From: Pseudomonas sp. DTU_2021_1001937_2_SI_NGA_ILE_001
GTDB taxonomy: Bacteria; Pseudomonadota; Gammaproteobacteria; Pseudomonadales; Pseudomonadaceae
Length of the DNA: 64,000 bases
NCBI RefSeq assembly: GCF_032463525.1
Contig: NZ_CP135971.1
Span: 4,278,001 to 4,342,000, forward strand
Direction: 5' to 3'
Positions 8,201-15,364 of the stretch are shown piece after piece. How positions within the stretch are numbered: the first letter of the stretch is position 1; every line of letters starts with the position of its first letter. The notes below the pieces were generated by a model. The model saw only the letters and a program-made list of their open reading frames with translations. It searched no databases and was not told where the DNA came from. The position numbers were made by a program, and so were the translations under genes.

Positions 8201-11200
8201 CCTTGAGCCCGGCGCTGGCATCGCCGGCAGCGCCCAGGGCATTGAGCCAGGCGCCCAGCAGATGCAGGCTGGCTGCCTCGCGGTCGCCCTCGCTCAGCGC
8301 CTGCAGGGCGCGGGCACTGTCGCGCAAGGTCAGCAGGGCGCCGACAGCGAAGCTGGCAGGCGGGAAGGGCAGTGTTACCGCCATGGCCACCAGCTCGATG
8401 CTGTTCCAGACCAGGCGCGAAATCATGTCACTGCGCCCGCTGGTGCTGTCTTGCACATCGCGGATCTTGCGCAACAGGACCTGGTCGAAGCAGGCCGCAC
8501 GCAGGTCTGTCAGCGGTTCGTCAGGCAGCGTCGGCGGCGTGGCCTGCGGTGTTTTCTTCAGGTCGATGAACCAGAACGCCAGGGTCCGGTTCATTGCCAG
8601 GCGGCAGCGGTCTTTGTAGTAGTCGCTCATCCCCGGCGCATGCAGGGTATTGTGGAACTGGCTGAGCGGGCGCCAGGCCAGACCATCCGGCGCGCCTGGC
8701 GTGTAGAGCAGGGCCTGCTCGGGCTGGCGGCTGTCGGCGGGACAGAAAACGAAGCAGCCCAGGGCGGTCTCGCGGCGCGCCAGTGGAATGGGCAGCACAT
8801 TGATGAGCTCTCCCAGGGCGGGTACATCCGAAGCAATGAATGGATTCTCGATGACGAAGTGCAGCGGGTAGACGGGGTAGTGCCGACGGCTGTGTTCGTC
8901 GATGTCATCCATGCGTGCAATGGAGTCGCTCAGCCAGGTGAATTGCTGGCTGGAAATCTGTCGTTGCAGCAGGCTGAGCAGTGCCGCGTGGTGCATTTGC
9001 AGTTGGGTGATCGTCAGACTGAGCCGGCGCCGCTCGTTATAGCCGTCACTGTGCGGGGCGAGCAGGGTGCTTTGCAGGTGGGCGACCCAGGCGTCGCTCG
9101 CCCATGCCCCGCGCACGGAGCCGGCGACCTTTTCCGGGGTCAGCGGCGACAGGTCGACGCCTTGCGGGCCGGTGAAGGTCGCCTGGGTGTCGGCCGTGGC
9201 CGTCAGGAACCCCAGGGTGTCGTCGTAGCCATCGCGTAACAGGCGGGTGTAGCTCAAGGTTTCGCGGGGTGAGCTGACGATGATCTGGTCCGGGTCGACC
9301 GTGCCCTCGGGCAGCCCCAGCAGTGCATTGATCTTGCGGCTGGCCTGCTGGTGCACGAAGTGTTCGTACTCCGGCAGCTGGGTGTGTGGCAAGGCTCGGT
9401 ATTGGCGCGTCAGCCCCTCGATCGCTTCTTCATGGGCCAGCAATGCCTGGCGCTGCTCCGGGCTGGCACGCAGGTACCAGTCCGGGGTGTGCTGCTGCTG
9501 TTCGGCCAGGCGTACGCGCACCTGTGCCGTGCTCATGGCGTAGAGCGCATCGTTGAAGCCCGGATGCTCGATGAAACCGAGAAAGTCCTGCGGGGGCTGG
9601 GGCTGTTCGCGCAATGCCAGCAACTGCTCGCGCAGGGCCTGGCGTTGCTGCGGCAGGGTCTGTTCGAGCAGGTAGTCGCAATGCGCTTGTGAAGCACTCC
9701 AGGCGACCAGCGCCTGGCGCACCTGGCGCTCGTTGCGGAACACCCGCAGCGGCTGCCCGTCGGGACTCTCGGGCGTCCACAGCAGCAGACGCGGCCCTTG
9801 CCCCTGGTTGTCTGGCAGGCTGATCAGCAGCAGGTCGGCCAGAACCTGCGTATTGTTCAAGCGCACCTGATGGAGCGTGAGCCGGGGGCTACCCGGCTGA
9901 CCCAGCAGCGCTTCACTGAACAGAAAGTCACTGGCCTGGATATGGCCCTGGTACAGCGCAGCGGTGGCCTGCACCAGCAATTTCTGACGCAGCACTTCGT
10001 CCATGGCGCTTTTCACCTGGGCATTGCCATACCGCTGGCGCTGCGCTTCACCGAAGCGGGCGCGCAGGTCGAGGCGTGCGACAGTCCCGGCCAGCCACGC
10101 GGGCGTCAGCAACGGGTAGGTGCTCTGCAGCGGCTGGTCATCCAGGCTCAGGCGGGTGGCGGTCTGGAAGCTGGAGTCGTTGTTCAGGTCGCCCTCGTAA
10201 AGCCCGTACAGCGCGAGGTCAGTGAGGCTGCGCCGCGTCTCGTAGGGCTCGCTGCCCAGTGGGCTCAGGCGTCGAGTGGTCGCGACCACGCGATCGGGGT
10301 CCAGGTCGTAACCCAGCTCGCTCTGGATGCAGGCGGTCAGCCGTGTGCGGGCAAAGGACGCGGCTGAGCCGCAGCCCTGCATCAGGTTGTCCAGGGCGAT
10401 GCGGGCACGGTCGTAGGCCAGCAGTGTGTTCAGGTAACGCTGCTTTTCTTCGGGCGTCGCGTAGCGCAACCAGTGCGGAAGCTGTCGGGCCTGACGGCGC
10501 TGCGCCTGTTCCTGCTGACGTCGCCGCAGCATCGCCGCTGGACCCAGCAGCCCGGAGATGTGCAATGCGGCTTGCAGTTCCAGCTGCCAGGCCGGCAGGT
10601 CCTGTTCCTGAGTCGGGAATTGAGCGCACACGTGGCCCAGGTCCTGGCGTTGCTTGTCGAGCAATTGATCGATGGCGCATTGGAAAGGATCGCCGGCAAC
10701 CGGCACCAGCAGCAGGTCTTCGGTGCTGAAGGGACGTGCATCCAGGTCGGGGTCGGCGTCGATCTGTTGCGTCAGCTGCTGGTACTCGCGGCTTGTGCAC
10801 TGCAGCAGCAGGCCGCGCAGGGCCTGGTCGTTCAGCCAGCCGCTCAACTCCTCGCGCAGTTGCGCTTCACTGACGAAGCCCTCGATACCATGCCCCGGCA
10901 CGTACAGCAGGCAGGCCCCATCGGCGCGGCGGGCTAGCAGTGCGCCGTGCAGGGGCTGGCCAGCGCTGTCCTCGACGGCCAGGTAGATCAGCTGGGCATC
11001 CGGATGTTCGTCCGCGTGCCCGACGGCAGGCAGCAGGCAGTCCAGGTAGCCGGGGTGCAGGCTGCCGTCGGCAATCCTCAGCAGCGCTTCGTCGTGGATG
11101 TCATCGCGCAGTGCCTGCGCCTGTGCCTGGCGGCGTACCGTGCCCTGGGCGTCGGGCGTTTTCCAGTAGCGGTGCAGGTGCTTGAGCAGGTCCTTGAGGT

Positions 11201-11324
11201 CCGGTTGGTCGCCAGCCGTCGGCCGGGGCAGTTCTTCAAACTGACGTAGCTGGCTGGCAGCGCGACCTTCGAGGCGTTCGACCAGGGCGGCCAGCCTGGC
11301 GGGAGATGTTTCAGTCAGGGTCAT
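5262..11324 (-). CDS. Giant dermonecrotic-toxin-like protein with two TIKI/ChaN/PMT-C2-type domains
   Basis: About 2020 residues, no signal peptide, inserted against the transcription direction of the LPS core locus. The N-terminal half resembles Pseudomonas proteins annotated as dermonecrotic toxin domain. It contains two related motifs, WLRYATPEEKQRYL (about residue 290) and WYLRASPEQRQALLAHEEAI (about 620), each followed by a helical block ending near LDPDR/VDPDQ. Hydrophobic segments at about 973-997 and 1017-1048 could be a membrane-insertion region. Two homologous C-terminal blocks follow: about 1315-1500 and 1710-1875. Block 2 has GEYHSS, YLEHLQTDMH and VGETHAN; block 1 has SERLQS, YLEHLFTDLH and LEQRHAN, so it has lost most putative active-site residues. 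The start at 11324 follows AGGAAG by 10 bases; an in-frame ATG at 11354 is the alternative. No immunity gene or secretion tag is adjacent. The toxin role is inferred. Confidence 0.72.
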   Translation of the reverse strand: MTLTETSPARLAALVERLEGRAASQLRQFEELPRPTAGDQPDLKDLLKHLHRYWKTPDAQGTVRRQAQAQALRDDIHDEALLRIADGSLHPGYLDCLLPAVGHADEHPDAQLIYLAVEDSAGQPLHGALLARRADGACLLYVPGHGIEGFVSEAQLREELSGWLNDQALRGLLLQCTSREYQQLTQQIDADPDLDARPFSTEDLLLVPVAGDPFQCAIDQLLDKQRQDLGHVCAQFPTQEQDLPAWQLELQAALHISGLLGPAAMLRRRQQEQAQRRQARQLPHWLRYATPEEKQRYLNTLLAYDRARIALDNLMQGCGSAASFARTRLTACIQSELGYDLDPDRVVATTRRLSPLGSEPYETRRSLTDLALYGLYEGDLNNDSSFQTATRLSLDDQPLQSTYPLLTPAWLAGTVARLDLRARFGEAQRQRYGNAQVKSAMDEVLRQKLLVQATAALYQGHIQASDFLFSEALLGQPGSPRLTLHQVRLNNTQVLADLLLISLPDNQGQGPRLLLWTPESPDGQPLRVFRNERQVRQALVAWSASQAHCDYLLEQTLPQQRQALREQLLALREQPQPPQDFLGFIEHPGFNDALYAMSTAQVRVRLAEQQQHTPDWYLRASPEQRQALLAHEEAIEGLTRQYRALPHTQLPEYEHFVHQQASRKINALLGLPEGTVDPDQIIVSSPRETLSYTRLLRDGYDDTLGFLTATADTQATFTGPQGVDLSPLTPEKVAGSVRGAWASDAWVAHLQSTLLAPHSDGYNERRRLSLTITQLQMHHAALLSLLQRQISSQQFTWLSDSIARMDDIDEHSRRHYPVYPLHFVIENPFIASDVPALGELINVLPIPLARRETALGCFVFCPADSRQPEQALLYTPGAPDGLAWRPLSQFHNTLHAPGMSDYYKDRCRLAMNRTLAFWFIDLKKTPQATPPTLPDEPLTDLRAACFDQVLLRKIRDVQDSTSGRSDMISRLVWNSIELVAMAVTLPFPPASFAVGALLTLRDSARALQALSEGDREAASLHLLGAWLNALGAAGDASAGLKGFGGLLHELADRGGHNPAMTSLRQAQAATVARIEATLGPVLDNAAHDAQKLLLGVRKGVAQPHPGLAGVSTPQANPAYASQRSLDGFEAIASGHARGVTRIDGHHYIPLDGRVYEVQYDAGQRLWQIIDPANPFAFYGKQPVRLNADGQWQVVDIRGLRGGGGHRFERLENEPTTPTTASTSSAATTAYELGEQWKPQVMGIAIRNWVPPVDVGLPLSAEFFAPLLREGREVYAGLRETLRKDAENFFQQASLAAKADLPALQEAMTPDDLIKAVFDRSQGMVVSERLQSVASKQFLIDHMPRLAEQNVEILYLEHLFTDLHVDKLRKYHKLGSRSRGGSAEIKEHLDSLNQGALINGLDHKHDYYHVIKAAHRHGIEVRPLNSSVSYDFLDSTAPLPADDPTAAQKMAVFFGSRIIAADTAQAPARRWVALLEQRHANTHRGVPGIAELHGAVSVRVEDVAAQQPVRILRDLPEAAAEPPASLGDFRLEMPNPRVRRATTASETSVPAQKPEKLDLALAQLLRRQEYRASTARPTPALSRALLDQPGPHGFELDEAGHWRRAAAADWPTSGEPTALQRSLADPLYQMPTEHLDAAHELAFFEHRGLHLLYSLDKDSLRPARRLFFTLRARLQRDARTLSEMPLPPRPTLPDISGLDTHAELIDRLYEQTSGLVIGEYHSSIASKQFIIDNLPHLARREVKTLYLEHLQTDMHQLDLDLFFDKGLMSKRLLHYLKQMDRGFFTDPAGVYTFEQLVVKAREHGIEVRALDCMPSYYLRNLQNGSRHDRLRMMNFFASRTLRRHQELAGAHHWIALVGETHANRFETGIPGLADLEQGISLRVYDLPPGEHFGPAGDPGRLAGDELGGHRAFVRNDFALGLPTAHGPVNLGDELLLDFQGSPVERQLYRPGLFTIESAEDGGSVIVHRSRRNQIERTPVLRNAEGRLYVDRQRWRRIHLQPFEDLPTLVRALERMNMTQVS

Positions 11325-11485
11325 GAGGTGCAGTCTTCCTGTATGGGCACACATGGGGAGGGCGCGAAGCCCATTGATCGTTCAGGCAATCAATCCCGGT
11401 GTGCGGCCATGCGGGCGCTACATAGTTACTGCGTGGAGCATTCTGTCTCCTCCAGGCTGTCTCGATGAGGCTTCACGCCAAATTG

Positions 11486-11501
11486 ATAGCTTATAAGCTA
11501 T
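11486..11501. promoter_or_regulatory. 16-bp perfect palindrome overlapping a consensus -10
   Basis: ATAGCTTATAAGCTAT reads identically on both strands and lies in a short AT-rich island in the divergent gap between the toxin gene and wapO. Its right end overlaps a consensus TATAAT (11499-11504) pointing toward wapO, about 93 bases upstream of the wapO start. No good -35 is seen at 17 bases. A dyad over a -10 is the geometry of a repressor operator; the regulator is unknown. Confidence 0.5.
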
Positions 11502-11596
11502 AATCCCGCGCTTTGGCCGACCCTCGCCGACCGTGCAGGGCACACATTTTTGCGGGCGCTCGGCGCCTGCATGCAGACTAAAGAGGCTAGACCCTA

Positions 11597-13354
11597 GTGG
11601 CATTGACGATCCTGGGCCTGTCCGGCGCCCTTAGCCATGACCCTTCCGCTGCCTTGTACATCGACGGCAAGCTGATTGCCGCGGCGGAAGAAGAGCGCTT
11701 CGTCCGCGACAAGCACGCAAAGAACCGCATGCCTTACGAGTCGGCGAAGTTCTGTCTGGAGCAGGCCGGCATCAAGCCTTCCGACGTTGACGTGGTGGCG
11801 ATTCCCTTCGCGCCGATCAGCCTGTTCGGCAAGGCTCGCTGGCACTATGCCAAGCGTTACTGGTACGCCCCGGACCGCGCGCTCGACGCACTGTTGATGG
11901 GCAACCGCCGCTACAAGCGCTACCGCAGCAAGATCGTCTGGTGCCTGGAGCAACTGGGCTTCGACACCAAGAAGGTGAAGATCGAGCCGGTCGAGCACCA
12001 CCTGGCCCACGCCGCCAGTGCCTACCATTGCTCGGGTTTCAAGGAAAAGACCGCGATCCTCGGCATCGACGGCAAGGGCGAATACGCCACTACCTTCTTC
12101 GGCTACGGCGAGAACGGCAGGATCCACAAGATCAAGGAGTTCTACGACCCGGACTCCCTGGGTGGCCTGTATGGTGCGATCACCGAGTTCCTCGGCTTCG
12201 AAATGCTCGACGGCGAGTTCAAGGTCATGGGCATGGCGCCATACGGCGACGCCAGCAAGTACGACTTCTCGCGCCTGGCGAGCTTCGAGAACGGCGAGCT
12301 GGTGATCAACACCGAACTGGCCAACGTCATCGGCCTGCGTCGCTATAAGGAGAAGGGCAAGGGCTTCTACTTCTCGCCCAAACTCATCGAGTGGCTGGGT
12401 CCCAAGCGTGAAGGTGACGTGGCCGACGAGCCATACATCCATTACGCTGCCAGCATGCAGGCACTGTTCGAGAAGCTGGCCTTGCAGATGATGGACCACT
12501 ACCTGGGCGACATCCTCAAGGAAACCGGCAAGATCGCCTTCGCCGGCGGCTGCGCGCTGAACGTCAAGCTCAACCAGAAGATCATCGCCCGTCCCGAGGT
12601 CAAGGAACTGTTCGTGCAGCCGGCCTCCGGCGACGCCGGTACTGCCGTCGGTGCGGCGGCCTACGTGTCGCACGCCCGTGGCGTGCCGGTCGAGAAGATG
12701 GAACACGTCTACCTCGGCCCTGCGTACAGCAACGAAGACGTGATCGCCGCCTGCGCGCGCCATCCGCATGCGCCGCAGTGGCGCAAGATCGACGACATGC
12801 CCGAGCGCATCGCGCGGATCATGGTCGACGGCAATCCGGTGGCCTGGTTCCAGGGCCGCATGGAATTCGGCCCACGGGCCCTGGGCGGTCGCTCGATCAT
12901 CGGCTGCCCGAGCGTGCCGGGCGTGGCCGACCGCATCAACGAACAGATCAAGTTCCGTGAGCGCTGGAGACCCTTCTGCCCATCGATGCTCGACACCGTC
13001 GGCCCACAGATGATAAAGGTCGACCATCCGGCGCCGTTCATGACCTTCACCTTCGAGGTCGCCGAGGAGTGGAAGACCCGCGTGCCGGAAGTCGTCCACG
13101 AAGACGGCACGTCCCGTGCCCAGGTGCTCAAGCGCGAGTACAACCCGCGCTACTACGACATGATGAAGGCGCTGGAAAACCTCACCGGCAACGGCGTGTC
13201 GCTGAACACCTCGCTGAACCGCCGTGGCGAGCCGATGATCTGCTCGCCGACCGACGCGCTGAACATGTTCTACGGCTCTGACCTGCAATACCTGATCATG
13301 GAAGACATCCTGGTCGTCAAAGACGGTGTGGACCCGTATGAGCCACGTGGCTGA
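11597..13354 (+). CDS. wapO: LPS core heptose O-carbamoyltransferase
   Basis: A 585-residue carbamoyltransferase of the NodU/HypF-C (TobZ) family, at the PA5005 (WapO) position. In Pseudomonas WapO puts the carbamoyl group on heptose II of the core, using carbamoyl phosphate and ATP. Family landmarks are the N-terminal LGLSGALSHDPSAAL, the metal-binding HHLAHAASAY, the central FAGGCALNVKLN and the C-terminal FQGRMEFGPRALGGRSI. The only reasonable start is GTG at 11597, 10 bases after AGAGG. It begins the second LPS operon block and its end overlaps the next gene by 17 bases. Residue conservation suggests an intact enzyme. Confidence 0.9.
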   Translation: MALTILGLSGALSHDPSAALYIDGKLIAAAEEERFVRDKHAKNRMPYESAKFCLEQAGIKPSDVDVVAIPFAPISLFGKARWHYAKRYWYAPDRALDALLMGNRRYKRYRSKIVWCLEQLGFDTKKVKIEPVEHHLAHAASAYHCSGFKEKTAILGIDGKGEYATTFFGYGENGRIHKIKEFYDPDSLGGLYGAITEFLGFEMLDGEFKVMGMAPYGDASKYDFSRLASFENGELVINTELANVIGLRRYKEKGKGFYFSPKLIEWLGPKREGDVADEPYIHYAASMQALFEKLALQMMDHYLGDILKETGKIAFAGGCALNVKLNQKIIARPEVKELFVQPASGDAGTAVGAAAYVSHARGVPVEKMEHVYLGPAYSNEDVIAACARHPHAPQWRKIDDMPERIARIMVDGNPVAWFQGRMEFGPRALGGRSIIGCPSVPGVADRINEQIKFRERWRPFCPSMLDTVGPQMIKVDHPAPFMTFTFEVAEEWKTRVPEVVHEDGTSRAQVLKREYNPRYYDMMKALENLTGNGVSLNTSLNRRGEPMICSPTDALNMFYGSDLQYLIMEDILVVKDGVDPYEPRG

Positions 13355-14468
13355 GCGGCACGTCCTGCAGTTCTGCCACGGCTATGACGGGCCGTTCCTG
13401 GACTGCGCACGCCAGTACGCCAGCCTGTTCGCCGGCCAGGGCTACCGGGTGACCACGGTGTTCCTCACCGGCGAGCACGACCCGGACGTGATCGCTGACT
13501 GCGGCTCGGACGAAGTGTTGTTCATGGAGTACAGCTCCAGCGCCATTCGTGGCCTGAAGCTGGGCGCCATCGCTGCCTTGCGCAAGATCGCCGCCAGCCG
13601 GTCGTTCGAGTTCTGCATCGCGCACCGTTTCAAGCCGGTGTACATCGCCCTGCTGGCCACCCGCCTGCCGGTGATCGGCGTGCACCATGCCTTCGGCGAC
13701 TACCAGCGCGGCAGCCGCCGGCTGTTCGCCAACCTGTTCCGCCAGCGCCTGAGCCTGCTCGGGGTGTCCGACGCGGTGCGCGACGACATGCGCAGGAGCC
13801 TGCCCAAGTGGCCGGCCGAGCGTATCGAGACGCTGTACAACCGTATCGATGTCGAGCAGCTGCAGGGCAGCCAGTTCAGTGCCGAAGACGCGCGCCGCGA
13901 GCTGCAACTGCCCGCCGATGCCTGGCTGGTCGGTAACGTGGGGCGCCTGCACCCGGACAAGGACCAGGCGACCTTGTTGCGTGGCTTCGCCCTGGCCCTG
14001 CCGCAGTTGCCGGCAGACAGCCGCCTGGTGATCCTCGGCAAGGGGCGCCTGGAGCAGTCGCTCAAGGACCTGGCCATGGAGCTGGGTATCGCCTCGCAGG
14101 TGCTGTTCCTCGGCCAGGTGCCCGAGGCACGGCGCTACTTCAAGGCGTTCGACCTGTTCGCCCTCAGCTCCGATCACGAGCCGTTCGGCATGGTGCTGCT
14201 GGAGGCCATGGTCGCCGGGGTGCCGGTGCTGGCCACCGCCTGCGGTGGCGCCAAGGAGGTGGTGGAAGGCGTCGGCGTGCTGTTCCCGCTCGGTGATGCC
14301 GAGCACCTGGCCCAGGCCCTGGTGCACCTGTCGAGGCTCGACGAGGCGCAGCGTCAGGACTGTGCCGAACAGATGCTGGCGCGCCTGCGCGAACGCTTCT
14401 CCGATCATGCGGTGCGCAAGGTGTTCTGGCACCTGCCGCAGGTCAGCCGTCTGGTCGCGGGGTCCTGA
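13338..14468 (+). CDS. wapH: LPS core glycosyltransferase WapH-like (GT4)
   Basis: A 376-residue GT4 glycosyltransferase in the PA5004 (WapH) position, a probable outer-core glucosyltransferase acting at the cytoplasmic membrane face. The C-terminal donor domain shows the LVGNVGRLHPDKDQ strand-loop and the E-x7-E type segment DHEPFGMVLLEAMVAGVPVL. The ATG at 13338 is inside the end of wapO and is preferred to a GTG at 13326. The stop overlaps mig-14 by one base (TGATG), so the genes are translationally coupled. The exact sugar and linkage are not readable. Confidence 0.82.
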   Translation: MSHVAERHVLQFCHGYDGPFLDCARQYASLFAGQGYRVTTVFLTGEHDPDVIADCGSDEVLFMEYSSSAIRGLKLGAIAALRKIAASRSFEFCIAHRFKPVYIALLATRLPVIGVHHAFGDYQRGSRRLFANLFRQRLSLLGVSDAVRDDMRRSLPKWPAERIETLYNRIDVEQLQGSQFSAEDARRELQLPADAWLVGNVGRLHPDKDQATLLRGFALALPQLPADSRLVILGKGRLEQSLKDLAMELGIASQVLFLGQVPEARRYFKAFDLFALSSDHEPFGMVLLEAMVAGVPVLATACGGAKEVVEGVGVLFPLGDAEHLAQALVHLSRLDEAQRQDCAEQMLARLRERFSDHAVRKVFWHLPQVSRLVAGS

Positions 14469-15364
14469 TGCTCAACCTGTTTCAGGGCTGGCGCGAACGC
14501 GGCTGGTCGCTCAGCGATGCACACACCTACCGACAAGCCTGGGAACGCCATGGCGGCAGCGTGGCCACTCACCCCGACGTGGTGGCGCGGCTTTCCGAAC
14601 TGGCCGGCATTCCGGTGCGCTACCTGAGCTGGGAGCAGGGCGGCCAGCTGCAGGGCGCCATTGCGACCTGGGGCCGTTGCCTGGCCCTGGACAAGAACGA
14701 ACTCAAGCGGCGCGGCAGCAAAGGCTTGTTCGACCTCGGCAACGCCGAAATCATCCTGCCCCTGGCCGAAGGTGCCGAGGCCGCCGTGCGCCACACCGGA
14801 CGCTACCTGTCGACGCTCAACCAGGGGCGGGTGGCGACCCTCAAGCCCCAGGCCGAGTCGCTGGCCATGGCCCGCGAGCCCGAAGACCTGTCCAAGAAAT
14901 TCCGCTACAACCAGCGTCGTGAACTGCGTCTGCTCGAAGAGGCCGGTGGCACGGTGCATGCGGTCAGCGAGTTCGACAGCGCCACCCTGGCGCGCATGTA
15001 CTGCGAGCTGTTCGAGCGGCGCTGGGGCTTCGCGGCCACCGGTGCCGAGCGCATGGCCGAGGTGCTTGGCCTGTTGCGTGACTGGCTGATCGGCTCGGTG
15101 CTGTTCCTCGAAGGCCGTCCGATTGCCATTCAGCTGATCTACAGGGTCGAAGCGCCAGACTGGGTCAGCGTCGAGTACGTCAACGGTGGCGTAGACCCCG
15201 ACACCAAGGCCTTCAGCCCTGGCAGCGTATTGAGCTTCATCAACACCCAGAGCGCCTGGGAAAGCGCCCGGGCCCTGAACAAACCGTTGCGCTTCTCGTT
15301 CGGCCGTGCCGACCGCGAGTACAAGGAACGTTGGTGCAACCCCGTACCGGTATTCCAGGTTTGA
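14468..15364 (+). CDS. mig-14: Mig-14-like antimicrobial peptide resistance protein
   Basis: A 298-residue protein matching the Mig-14 family (PA5003 position), an inner-membrane-associated GNAT-like protein. Salmonella and Pseudomonas members contribute to cationic peptide resistance. Visible traits are the charged KKFRYNQRRELRLLEEAGG segment, the ELFERRWGF motif and the C-terminal LRFSFGRADREYKERW, typical of peptidoglycan-bridge/GNAT-fold proteins. It has no signal peptide. It sits between wapH and dnpA with stop-start overlaps on both sides (TGATG and TTGA), so it is co-expressed with LPS core genes. The biochemical activity is unknown. Confidence 0.78.
   Translation: MLNLFQGWRERGWSLSDAHTYRQAWERHGGSVATHPDVVARLSELAGIPVRYLSWEQGGQLQGAIATWGRCLALDKNELKRRGSKGLFDLGNAEIILPLAEGAEAAVRHTGRYLSTLNQGRVATLKPQAESLAMAREPEDLSKKFRYNQRRELRLLEEAGGTVHAVSEFDSATLARMYCELFERRWGFAATGAERMAEVLGLLRDWLIGSVLFLEGRPIAIQLIYRVEAPDWVSVEYVNGGVDPDTKAFSPGSVLSFINTQSAWESARALNKPLRFSFGRADREYKERWCNPVPVFQV

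Noticed and set aside
7887-9239. 450-codon forward frame inside the giant toxin gene
   Set aside because: It is a complementary-strand shadow of the toxin gene, with no recognisable motif or RBS.
15331-15360. Longer dnpA start (TTG 15331 or GTG 15334)
   Set aside because: It is possible, but has no better RBS and lacks the stop-start coupling of the TTG at 15361.
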